In this document: piece by piece, positions 1 to 10,719 of the stretch | How the letters are laid out: every line of letters starts with the position of its first letter | Numbering within the stretch: the first letter of the stretch is position 1 | Origin: Marsupella aquatica | Taxonomy: Eukaryota > Marchantiophyta | Direction: 5' to 3' | Assembly: GCA_973895155.1 (NCBI GenBank) | Contig: OZ316891.1 | Coordinates: 9,176,001 to 9,240,000, forward strand | DNA: 64,000 nucleotides | The notes under the pieces: generated by a model | Told to the model about the DNA's origin: nothing | The model's database searches: none | Seen by the model: the letters and a program-made list of their open reading frames with translations, nothing else | Position numbers and translations under genes: made by a program

Positions 1-239
1 TCGCCCGTACTTCCGAGTGAAACGGGCCGCGCAATTGAGAGTTGTAATTTCCAGCGCGAAAGATCTTCACTAACTTATACTTCAACTAATCAGAAGGGAA
101 CGGGATGCAATATGCCAGGGAACTCAGAGAACATGAGGAAGCGAAGGTTTCGAAATTGGGACTCCCGTGAGATTACTAAGTTTGCAAAGAATATGACGCT
201 AACAGTACTTCCTCATGTAATCATGATAAGGAGGTGTAC

Positions 240-518
240 CTTACGCTTTACTTCGTGGAGAGCATTTTGACTGTCTTCAAGGTCAGGCATGTACGATGAG
301 GGCACCCGGCCAGGGTCCCTCAGAACTGCTAGGATATAACAGAAGAGGGACATGGAAGCCAAACAAGTGAAGATGACTGCATTCAGCAGGCCAGGGCCAG
401 TGATCAAACTCATCCAAGGTTCTATCACGAGAAAAACCACCGTGTAGTATATGAAACAAATTGCGACGAGCACCACCACAACGGGAAGCGACGCAAATCT
501 GTTTAGAGTACCAGCCAT
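240..518 (-). CDS. DHHC-type protein S-acyltransferase, first exon only
   Basis: The first 93 codons read from an ATG at 518 down to a clean GT donor after position 240 (AAG|GTACAC). The peptide has two hydrophobic membrane segments (about residues 10-35 and 45-68) followed by RDPGRVP, then a D-E-rich stretch and EVKRK. This is the N-terminal signature of plant DHHC palmitoyltransferases of the Arabidopsis PAT13-PAT16 group, in which the next exon normally begins the Cys-rich DHHC domain. These enzymes attach palmitate to cysteines of membrane proteins, usually at the Golgi or plasma membrane. The catalytic DHHC is not in the window: 1-239 reads as intron and the gene continues beyond the left edge. 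Family assignment is firm; the exact orthologue is not decided. Confidence 0.82.
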
Positions 519-1059
519 TGTTTCCGCTTACTAAACCTGTCCCAAGTTGTCTATTCTACGTTCAAATTATCCTTAGGGAAAATCGACATAATGTCAGCTC
601 CGAGATCACGAACGCCTCGGAATAAGACCTGTATGTACAGCAGCTTGACGTGCACCAGCGTACCCAATAATGAGACTGCAAGTGCCAATTGCTGGGACGT
701 GAAGACTTCCTCAGAACATTTGACCTCCGCTCTTTACACCAATTGATCTCTGCCACCTCTAGTCCAGACGGAGGCTGATATCAGAAAATGATTTGATTTA
801 AACTCTCCCACAACCACAGTTGTTCAGGCATTGTGCATTATGGTGGTGACACAATCAGCAGCTCCTACTAGATGCTCAGCTGGCTTTGCCCTGCCTCATC
901 TACCAGCACATTTGGGAACCATTTTTTTCTGAAGCCGGCAATGTGATTGTGGCCTGTGGTGCAATGCCTCCGATCCCGCGCGGCCGCCCGTCCCAGTGCC
1001 AATGTTGTTCATGTGAGCCTGCCGGATTGCTTCACTGACCTTGACGCGGATGCATTCTC
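519..1059. other. Upstream region of the DHHC gene
   Basis: Non-coding stretch that should contain the promoter and 5' leader of the minus-strand DHHC gene. I see no conserved reading frame and no clear TATA box in it. Confidence 0.4.
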
Positions 1060-1063
1060 ACTG

Positions 1064-1612
1064 AGAAAAGCACAGAAAGAGGAGCCAAAAAGGGAAAAAG
1101 AGATTATTACGATACCTTCCGAGGTCATAATGGAAGCAGTTTTACTGAGGAAAATACAGAAAAACGCGCCAACAAGGAAGACGGACTTATTGTTCAGATA
1201 CCTACCGAGCTCAAAACGGAAGCAATTTTCAGATACATGAAGATGCGCGGAAAACACAGAAAGACACGCCAACAAGGAAGAAGGGATTACTAATTCAATA
1301 CTTTCCGAGCTCGAAGCGGAACCAATTTTCATTGCGAAAAACACAGAAAGACACGCCAACAAGGAAGAAGGGATTACTAATTCAATACCTTCCGAGCTCG
1401 CAGCGGAAAGCAATTTTCATTGCAAAAAACACAGAAAGATCCGTGAAAACCACAGAAAGACGCTCCAACGAGGAAGAAGGAATTATTGTTTCGATACCTT
1501 CCGAGCTCAAAGCGGAAGCGCTTTTCATTGAAAAAAACACAGAAAGATGCGCCCTAAAGGAAGAAAGGAATTATTGATACAATACCTTCCGAGGTCAAAA
1601 GGGAAGGAATTG
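1064..1612. repeat. Imperfect minisatellite, about 85-bp unit, six to seven copies
   Basis: A unit containing CACAGAAAGA, then CGCCAACAAGGAAGA, then ATACCTTCCGAGCTC and GGAAGCAATTTTCA recurs at about 1070, 1145, 1252, 1340, 1428/1451 and 1537. Copies differ by substitutions and small indels, and the block at 1428-1455 looks like a partial duplication within a unit. Open frames across it exist on both strands, but they are by-products of the repeat and match no family. Confidence 0.8.
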
Positions 1613-1802
1613 CCTGCTGCATGGGCCCCATGCACTCACTCACTCAATCGTGGATTGGATCACACATTGTAATCATTGCCTTCTTAATGATGACGGGGTA
1701 CTACAGTAGACAATACTATGGCATAAACAGTTTTTTTTTATAAATTTAATAATTTTGATTTTTATTGGCGAAATTTGTGAGACCCCACATCAAGAAGATT
1801 GA

Positions 1803-1892
1803 GTCACAATAGTTAACCCAAGATCTATCCAATCTTTATATTCAAGTGTCACAATAGTTAACCCAAGATCTATCCAATCTTTATATTCAAGT
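1803..1892. repeat. Exact 45-bp tandem duplication
   Basis: Two perfect head-to-tail copies of a 45-bp unit beginning GTCACAATAGTTAACC (1803-1847 and 1848-1892). Perfect identity implies a recent duplication. Confidence 0.9.
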
Positions 1893-2544
1893 GAACTATC
1901 ACAAAGTCATGTCTCTAATGGGCTTGGCCTACACAGATTTACAAGTAGTGAGAGTGTAATCATTTGGATGAGGAGACCAACGTGAAATCTTTGGTCTTTG
2001 GACAATTCCACATAAAGGACGGCACCACTATTAGACTTTTCCTTGGGTGTCTGCTTTCTTACTCAAGTCAGAAAAAGTTGGTGTCAACCTAAATCAGTGA
2101 CTCCTCCTAACATATACTAAAATGTACTTCAAGGATGCAAGGAGCTTCATTCATGTTGCTAAAGGTGGTTCTGAGCAAGGAATTTATTACATAGCATGTT
2201 CATCCTGGTACATGCCTTTTTGTTTGTTTGTTTGTCTTGTAGTGATATATAATTCATTTGATGACAAAAGAAGTAAGTACTTGTAAAGTATATGCCAAAA
2301 AATTAATATCTATTAATTAAAAATTAGTGACATAACACATAAAACCATAAAGTAAACCTGTAAAGAAAAGTACATTATGACCAAACAAATAGAAAGGTAC
2401 TAAAGAGTTGTGCACATATAGTACTTGCTTCTAGGTAATGATAATCAACTTAATTAAAACATACATTTTGTAAAGAAAACTAGATGTGCACTTCAAATTC
2501 ATTTATCTCACTTTCATGAAAAAAGAGTGAGAAAAAAAGAAGAA

Positions 2545-2715
2545 TTCACTAAAGAGTGATTTAAAATAAATAAATAAATATTTATGAGGGGAGCCAAATA
2601 CATTCAAAATAAAAAAAAATTCACTAAAGAGGGATTCAAAATGAAAAATTTAACATTTATGAGGGGAGTCAAATATATTCAAAATACTTTAAGTTCACTA
2701 AAAGTAAAAGGGGTC
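2545..2715. repeat. AT-rich tandem repeat, 75-bp unit
   Basis: Units start with TTCACTAAA at 2545, 2620 and about 2694. Each of the first two continues with TTTATGAGGGGAG and CATTCAAAAT or ATATTCAAAAT. The third is partial. Surrounding sequence (1900-2850) is very AT-rich, with no coding signal beyond a short duplicate noted for the armadillo pseudogene. Confidence 0.7.
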
Positions 2716-2859
2716 CAATAGTTAATTCAAAATAAACTTAATACCCAATGATTCACCTTGTTAAGACACATTAAAATAACTTAATACCTAATGATTCACG
2801 ACACATTAAAATAAAAATACTGTACACAAAATCTGAATAAGACAAAATATTAAAGGTGA

Positions 2860-3435
2860 ATTCCCCATATATTGGAGCTTCATATTGTTCACCACATCGC
2901 AGCTTGATTCATGTTGCTAAAGATGGTTCTGAGCAAGCAGTTGACGAAAACCTAAGTGAGAAAACAAAAGATCCTTCCATAGACTCAGTTTTGGATGGCA
3001 AGGACATACAACACTTGCTTTGCACAACTTGGCGTCACTAGGACGAAAAAGGCCTAGTCAACCATCCAGGGGCATTAACAACACTGATAATGGCACTGAC
3101 AAAATATTGGAACCCGTTGTGCAACAACCCGCAGCATTTGCTGTAGGCAACTTGGCTTGCGAAGATGCCAGTAGAAAGATGACGGAGAAAAGTATCAACC
3201 ATCCAGTGCTGTTAGTGGACCTAACACTGGCATTGACAGAAGATAAGAATCCTGTTTTACAGCAATTGGCACCTTTCGCCTGGAGCAACTTGGCAAATGG
3301 TGATAGATAGATGATTGCTAAAATCATAGACCATTTCGGTGCACTGGAGGCACTACTGGATTCTCTAACCAAGTCGACCAACCCTGCTTCATAGAAAGAA
3401 GCAATGACATTGGGCATCCTTGCCTCTCGCTAAAA
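2860..3435 (+). pseudogene. Armadillo-repeat protein fragment (broken)
   Basis: Three consecutive units of about 42 residues show the armadillo pattern: NHPGALTTLIMALT...QQPAAFAVGNLA, NHPVLLVDLTLALT...QQLAPFAWSNLA, and DHFGALEALLDSLT...EAMTLGILA. Armadillo repeats form a superhelix that binds other proteins, as in importin-alpha or ARM-type E3 ligases. The frame is broken by at least one shift near 3050-3110 and by stops at about 3308 and 3392, so this is a relic. A 35-bp piece of its upstream part (IHVAKDGSEQ coding sequence, about 2902-2937) is repeated at about 2146-2180, so the relic was partly duplicated. No intact parent lies in the window. Confidence 0.65.
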
Positions 3436-4907
3436 TAAGGCGAAGTCCAATATTCTAGTCATCGGGTGACACTTGAGGGGCTAGTGCTTCCTTCACTCAA
3501 TCATGACAAGATCGGTATGAGACTTGACTTGGATTGGACCTCGTGGAGCTCAGAAAAATAATGGAGACGGGGAGATGCTGACGAGGGGTTTCCTCTCAGA
3601 ATTGCAAGGAATGAAATGGTAGCAGACGTTATTGCTACTACCTGCAGCAGACTCGTGAGAAGCTTTGCTCTGTGAACAGCTTGTAAAGTTTGCCAGTGTT
3701 TGGTCCTTCCTCGATACTCTTCTGACTGCTTGGTACTGCAATCCATTCATTGGATAGACTCAATCAGTCAGTCACACATTGGGCTTAGGATCTAGGGATT
3801 CGGTCTATGTTAGTAGTGCTTATATTAGACTACAAAACCATGTCAATGCTCACCAAGGTCTGTCCTCCCGGTCGATCCGACTCAATACGTACACATGCAT
3901 GAAAACGAGTTTGATCAGAACTGAAAGGAATAAATTTGGGTGTGAAACTCATCCAGGATGAGATTGGTAGCCTGATCTAAGGACTCCATGCAGATCAATA
4001 CAAAAATTACACATTAAGGGCTATCTCAAGATCAACCTCATTGGAGTGGCATCATTTGTGCTGTGAAGAAACTTTTAGCTCAACACAGCCACTGACAGTA
4101 GTTTAACTGAGGGTCTAGCTCACCCATCAGAACTGAATTCCTTATCGATGTGCTGCACCCCGGCTGGCCCAATGACTCCGTGGCTTGATCTACGACCGTT
4201 TGGACTCTGCCAAGAAGTACGAGCCGAACTACAGATTACCCAGGAATGGGCTTGCTACTAGAATTATTGCTATTATGGTTTAGGGTACCGAACTACTGAG
4301 GGGTTTGTTTTTTGTGTTCCTACTCAGTGTTCTCTGCATTGTTTCTCCCATTTGGATGAAAACGATGAAATTGCCTTGGTTTGGCTCGTCTTTGTTTTGC
4401 GCAGAGATTGCATTTAACTCCGGCCACTCATTAGTATAAGGATACTTTGGTATCTTGTAATGCAGACTGTCCATGCCATTCGAGCAATACAAGTTATACA
4501 GAGCTATCAAAATCCCATCTTCGCCAACTCACTCCACCACTCGAGAGCCATGAACACCAGTCGAGACTTATACAAAACTTGAGTCAGTAGTAAGTTGCTG
4601 GTCAAGAATCTAGAAAGCAGGTGAAGGAGGGGAGAACAGAGCGAAGAAGTTGAGGGTTACCAAGAAGAACGAGGCAGGAGGAGAAGCCGCCAAGGCAAAG
4701 AAGACGGACAGTAGGTTGACATTGATATGATCCTCATGGCCTCATTTTGTCTCAGCAACTCCCGCAATCATCAGCCAGCTCGTGCTCTCCGCTCGTGACG
4801 CTGGCACCACAACATCGTTCTCGCCCTCCTTCATCTACGAGGAATACAAGTAATCATCACATCAAACCCACATTAATATTGCCTCTGCAAGTAATCAACC
4901 ACTATAA
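3436..4907. other. Intergenic region, nothing recognised
   Basis: No conserved reading frame, repeat or RNA gene that I can support. It contains a short purine-rich stretch at about 4615-4710. Confidence 0.4.
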
Positions 4908-5060
4908 ATCTCCAAAGGTGTAGGGGGTTTGCTTACTGTTTACATACACATTTGCTTAAATATAGTGTAACGATACAATAACACACTATATTACAGTGGT
5001 TGCTTACTGGGTTTGGTCAAGATAGTGTTACAGTAGACCAACCCAATAACCTTTGGAGAT
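4908..5060. mobile_element. 153-bp MITE-like inverted-repeat element
   Basis: The left end reads ATCTCCAAAGGTGTAGGGG. The reverse complement of the right end reads ATCTCCAAAGGTTATTGGG. The inside is AT-rich with no ORF. Size and terminal inverted repeats fit a miniature inverted-repeat transposable element. I cannot define the target-site duplication, so the superfamily is open. Confidence 0.55.
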
Positions 5061-5084
5061 GCTCTAATACTCTTACAAAAATCA

Positions 5085-5185
5085 AGTAAATAACCACTAC
5101 AATATAATTGCAATCTCCTGCAAGTAATCAACCACTGTAATATTGCAATACCCTGCAAGTAGTCAACCACCATAATATTCAGCAA
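5085..5185. repeat. Short tandem repeat, about 37-bp unit
   Basis: CTGCAAGTAATCAACCACT followed by (A/G)TAATATTGCAAT recurs with changes at about 5118 and 5152. Diverged copies lie at about 5085 and at 4884-4905, outside the neighbouring MITE. Confidence 0.5.
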
Positions 5186-7802
5186 AGTATTATTATACAA
5201 CTTTGACAAAATTTTAAATACCTTGCTGAATATAAAAAACAATGTTTTAACAAAATTGGATTTTTAAATACCTTTAGTATAAGTTTTTTTTGTAATTATT
5301 AGCCCAACAAGATCAAAACTAACCTTCATTTGTTCGCACCCTGTTCTAATAATTCAACAAGTGATTCCCCAGGGTGCATAACAAGTGGGGGATCCAGTCT
5401 TTGGACCCAATCTTGACCGTTAGTTAAGGAACTTAACATTTGGTCAGCATTAGGTCAAGCCAAAAATACCTTGATGCCCCCCCTCGCGTCATGCTGGGGT
5501 GAGTCAACTAGGCACAATGGTACGGAAGGGTAATTATTAGCCTCCTATGTTATGGGGACAGGATAGGATAGTGATAGTAATCAGGGGGGAGGGAGGCACA
5601 AGGAGGGAGAGCCGGGGGGGGGGGGGGGTGGGGGAGGTTGTACAGTTAAAGGCAAAAACCAAGCACTTTCAATTGATGAAAGAAATTGCAGCCAAAACTT
5701 GTATTGCCAACGTTCTTGCCACAAGTGTCACACATTTCTCTCTATCCTTTTGCACCTTGCACCCTCTACTTTTGAGTGGACTTCTACAACATTCAATAAC
5801 ACACATTTTCCATGCACATTTTGTGCCATGACAACATTTTGGGCAGAGAATGTTTTTTCACAGGACAAACATTCTATGACAACAAGACCTCCACAAGAAT
5901 AACAAGATTTGCACCAACAATAGCTGCAACAATGACAACACTTATAATGACAACATGGCTACCATGACACCTTTGTAACCACTGGCATTGCCTTCATATC
6001 AGAGGGTGAGGAAGGGAGAGTGGGAGGAGAGAAAAGGGAGGGAGGACTCGAGGAAGGGGAAAAAAGAAAAGATACTCTCCCTCCAAGTAGCAGCGCACAA
6101 TGGACCCAGATCCACCCCGTCTTGCTCTTCCTCAGCTCTCCCAACAGCATCACTTTCACAACATTAACAAAATGACAACATTTCCGGGGCAACAACCACC
6201 TAAAATAATTGTACCTTTGTCTATGAACAAACAAAGAATTTTGTTGTTTGTTCCACACATAGAAGTACCATTTTTGTGTTTAAAGCCAGAATTGCCCATG
6301 AGTAAGTGTTGTAACTGGCTTGCAGGCAGTTAAGCCTCCATTTCATACATATATGTTTCTGTATTTATCCATACAAATCTTATAATCTTATAATTTTATC
6401 ACAAGCAATCAGGTGCATAACACATGAAACCCTCTCCAGACAGTTTGGATCTGATTTACCTTGTGTTGTATGGAGAAGGAGCATCCATTGTCTTCTGTAT
6501 TTTTATATTAATCCTACAATATTACGCGCACCTATGGCACATAACACAACCCTTTCCAGACAGGTTGGATCAGAATCCATTGCCTTTTGTATTTCTTTAT
6601 ATAATCTTACACTATGAGAGCATCCCCACCCATCCTCCAGCAAGGCCTGTTGGCTACTGACATTGTTTTCCGGAGCAACAATATTTTTCATTCTCACACC
6701 TGTTCCTGTTATCCCAATATTTTTTCCAGATAGGTCAAGGGAGGAAATACAGACTGGAAAATTGAACATTTTTGGCGAGTACAAAGTTTTCCCCGGGCTT
6801 GACAAACTGCATCGACACTGGTGACATTCCCAGATGTATTGCATGAATTAGACACCAAATTTATTGTTCATGGGTACTCTCCACTATACATGCTGCAACC
6901 ATTGTATGCTTTGGGACAGGAGCATGCCCAAATGCCAGCCACTGATGCAAGACAATTTTGTTTTGTTTTGGCAAGGGCTACTATCCTGGCCTACATAGGC
7001 TTCCCTTGAGAGTCAGTTCCCCAGGAGCATGCTCAAATGGCGTGCATGGCAGTTTTTGGTTTGGGAGAGCATTTTTAGTCTGGCCTGCATCTGCATTCCA
7101 CAAGAGTCAATTTGCCAGCACTCAGCTGCTAAACCAATGCAGATAACAAGAGTTTGGATCAGAATCCATTGCCACACCAGAGTGAAACTCGGGTAAGAGT
7201 CAGCTTATTTTTTAAGGATTAAAACTTTTTCCCCAGAGTGGCAAATGTCCAGTGTGTGAACGAGAAGATGCTCAAAATATTCCTTATCTGAGTATTTTCC
7301 TGACCGTTAGATCTCCCTAGATTTAAGGATGACGGTTATATTCTGGCTAGTGGGACCTATGATTAGGTGGGACACTGGCTAATGAGACAGCAAAAGCAAA
7401 ATATTAGTTAATTTTCGCCAAAAGTGGCGATTGCTTTTTGGGGAGCTGGAATTTGGCGGATTTTTGCCATTAAAAAAAATTCGCTGGTAAGAGTGTTTGG
7501 TAGAGGATTGAACCCGATAGAAAAATACCTTATGTTCATGAAAAATGAAAAGAAGCTCGTTGTTGAAAGCTCGGCCAAACAGTAGGAGCATACCTTTGCT
7601 TTGAAGGCAAGAGGCTGAACAGCCGTCTGTACCCACTAGCCTTATCTGATTTTCATCTTCCCTCCTCTTGTTCGGATCCTCGTAAGTTCGTTCGAGAGCT
7701 AGAGTACATTCTTCAGGCCCGTGAACCAGTTCGTTCCCCAGCTCCATCTTTGTTGAAAGAAAGGCATTGTGGTGGGCAATCCAACCAGCCGGGAGGGAAA
7801 GG
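5186..7802. other. Intergenic region upstream of the plastid-protein gene
   Basis: No conserved ORF. It contains a poly-G run at about 5617-5629, a repeated ACAACATTTT/CATGACAAC motif at 5785-5960, and two similar blocks at about 6425-6500 and 6535-6600 (CATTGTCTTCTGTATTT versus CATTGCCTTTTGTATTT). The last few hundred bases should hold the promoter and leader of the gene at 7803. Confidence 0.4.
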
Positions 7803-8441
7803 ATGGAGAGTGTCAGCGCCATGGCTGTGTCGACATCATCCATCACTAACATTTCAGCTCTTTTGTGCAGCTGCAGGAGCTCAGCAAGGTCCAGCTTCGT
7901 GAGGACTCAACCCACAACAACCTCCCTTCTCTTCGTGGCTCCTACACCGGGAGCTCTCTTGCACCGGAGAACTGTGAAGAGCAGCTTTCCCCGAGCCATC
8001 TCCAATTCCGGGCCAGTGGTAGGGAGTAGAAGAAGAGTGGGCTTAAATGTGATCACCTCCCAGGCGAAGTCGGAGGACGTGGACAGTATTGGGGCAGTGG
8101 GAGTTGGAGCCATTGCTGGAGGTCTGGTTGCCAATCCAGTGGTGTGGTGGTCTCTCTACACGTTGAAGACCACTGGGTGCGGACTCCCACCTGGGCCGGG
8201 GGGCTCTATTGGTGCAATTGAAGGAGTGAGCTATCTTGTGATCTTGGGAGTCATTGGATGGTCTATCTACACGAAGGTCAAGACTGGGTCTGGGTTGCCA
8301 CAGGGCCCATTCGGCCTTCTCGGTGCTGTTGAGGGCATTTCTTACCTCTCACTGTTGGCCGTTGTGGTTGTCTTTGGCCTCCAAGCTTTGGATTTCGGTT
8401 TCATTCCCGGCCCTCTTCCGGGAAAGGAGTGCTTTGGCTGA
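7803..8441 (+). CDS. Plastid-targeted multi-pass membrane protein with a duplicated motif
   Basis: Single exon of 212 codons. I prefer the ATG at 7803 over an upstream in-frame ATG at 7767, because the protein then starts with a chloroplast transit peptide: about 75 residues rich in Ser, Ala and Arg and poor in acidic residues. The mature part holds three to four hydrophobic segments and two copies of one motif, GLPPGPGGSIGAIEGVSYL and GLPQGPFGLLGAVEGISYL. It ends in a conserved-looking PGPLPGKECFG. This matches a plant family of uncharacterised thylakoid or envelope membrane proteins known from Arabidopsis to mosses; I know of no defined biochemical role. The internal duplication suggests two equivalent hairpins in the membrane. 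The 3' leader follows directly, and the next gene on the right is on the opposite strand. Confidence 0.85.
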   Translation: MESVSAMAVSTSSITNISALLCSCRSSARSSFVRTQPTTTSLLFVAPTPGALLHRRTVKSSFPRAISNSGPVVGSRRRVGLNVITSQAKSEDVDSIGAVGVGAIAGGLVANPVVWWSLYTLKTTGCGLPPGPGGSIGAIEGVSYLVILGVIGWSIYTKVKTGSGLPQGPFGLLGAVEGISYLSLLAVVVVFGLQALDFGFIPGPLPGKECFG

Positions 8442-10719
8442 TGGAATCAAAGGTTTCTGTAGCTCATCGGCAGCTCATGACACATTGACATGATTGAAGA
8501 AGAGTGTTGCCGTTCAGTGGGACAGCTGATCAGAAACGTCGCAACATGAATTGCTGAGGTTAAGTAGGAATTAGATCAGTTAGATTTATGTCGTCAGGAC
8601 GTGTATTTTTAGCCATCGACGGGCAGTTAGCTAATTTGTCTTGTTTCCTCATTGTAGGACATGAATATGGTTTGTGAATATTTGGCTTTCATATCTTATT
8701 TTTGCGTCAGAGTCCTCCGCTAAAGTGTCATCAGCAGAGACGCTTGTCGCTTTGAAGAATTGCTCGAGGAGTTGAAATGCAGGGCTATTTTTCTCGCAGT
8801 TGTGTAAAATTCTTTGGAATGTCATTCAAATTACTTGTCACGTGATGTGTTGTTTCCATCGAACAGGCAGGCATGCAGGCAGGTTACCTCTTCCTTTGTA
8901 GTACTGGGCACTAGAGGATATCGAAGGGATACCGAGGTAGCCAGTCTGGTACAATAGTATAGTTTGCGATGACGTGCCCTGGTGAGTTGACACGATTTAC
9001 CTCGCCCTGCCCGTTTTGTTGCTAAAACATTTCTTATCGAGACTCGTTCAGGACTCAGGTGCTCGAGAATCCCAGGGTTCTCGAGCATTCTCTTAACATG
9101 TTGAAGCAGGGGTTTTCAGGGCATGGTGGGTTTTGTGGCCTGGTTCACGGGTTTTGGGACCGTAGGATCTCGGTTTGATGATGGAACAGATAATGCCCCA
9201 ACTAGCTGGGTACCTGATTGCTGCTTCATTCTGAAAAGACCTAGGATAGCATATTGAGTAGAAGATAAGAAGATGATAAATCTGAGTAGGGCTAGAAGAT
9301 CTGGTATGGTCGGTTCTTAAAGCATGAAGCAAGTAAGGCGCCCATGATGGTCTCTGTCTTCATGCATTGTTATTCGAAGAAATGTTGGCTCGAAGTTAGA
9401 ACCTCGACAAATCTGTCAGTTCATTTCGCTGAGCGTAAGTGGGGATTTATTCTAAAAATATGTCTGGAGTTACAAGAATTCCGTAAGTCCATAATGTCAG
9501 GGAAGTTACAAGGATCCCCTTTCTCTATATTAGAAATGGAAGCCTTATTGCCCAGCTTATTACGAGCTCGCGAGATTGATTCGTCTCAAACTTCACTGGA
9601 GTGCCATGCTGTACTCCTTTTAGTTCTTTCTTTTGTGGGTGAAACGGACTTCCTCCTTTACCACGAAGTAAACCTGTGGGAAACCATTATGTGAAAATTA
9701 AATGCCCATGTTCTGGCAAGCAGGGCACATTCGTATGACTAGACTCTAAGAATCTGACAGAGTATATTGCCGAACGGATTTCCAGATGAACCTATTCGTT
9801 GAATTCACTGTTTCTGTGAAACTATAATTTGCCTCACTATTATCACAGGGGATTGTTCAGCAGTCTCTGTGACGATAAGCTGCGGAACTGAGTCGATCTA
9901 AAGGTGCGTTCTTCGTATCATCTCATGACTACATTAGTTAAAGATAAGAAAAACTTCAAGCTATCAACGTATGCCCGTTCGAGTGGCTGGTACCCCGCGC
10001 ATAGGGCTGGGGTTTACGTCACTCAATGGTTTACTTGGACTATCCAAAACCGAGACAAGTCTCTCTTTCTAGAAATACCAGGGAGCCCTCGTTTTTCTCT
10101 TCACGGGCGGGGTCCTATGGGTGCACATACAAAGTCAACGACATTCATGCACGAAATCTCGAATTCACGCACCCTTTTCTGCACAAAATAACAGAAGAAA
10201 AATGCTGAAAGTAACGTCATTCCGTCCGCCTCTAAAGTTCGTACCACCTTTGTGTTTTATCAGCACGGACTCTCTTCACTGGGCATAACAAACCACAAAA
10301 GAATGTCTGGAGTCCACAACCAGCATAACTTTCGTTTTGATTCTTTCCACCAGTAGCAACGAAGTGAGATAACGGCAGCGTAAAGGAAAGAAATGGTTTC
10401 TGCATTACCTAATCAGATACACACTCCTGTTTCCAACGGGGTTGAAGCGCCATTCCCATCAGGAAAGTACATCTGTGCCGTCCTTTCCGTCAAGTCACTT
10501 CGGAGGCCCTATCTCCCTCCTCTTCATGAAACATGAAATGAGATATCCCAGTGCGAATTCAAATGCAAAGTGATAGGCAAGAGACTGTACAGCGTAACTT
10601 AAACCTGAAACCTATGAATGTACACCGTAATATGGAACACAAAATTGAAGTGCATTGCCTCACCTTCCCACAGCAGGCAAGCAACCCAGTAAAGTAAATT
10701 GATCATAAATAGAATTGAT
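8442..10719. other. Convergent intergenic region between plastid gene and ABCB gene
   Basis: This is the 3' flank of two genes facing each other. It should contain both 3' UTRs and poly(A) sites. ORFs here (for example 9344-9694 and 9904-10191) have no recognisable motif and are treated as chance. Confidence 0.5.

Noticed and set aside
1009-1577. Open frames on both strands across 1.0-1.6 kb
   Set aside because: Created by an 85-bp minisatellite whose unit lacks stops in some frames.
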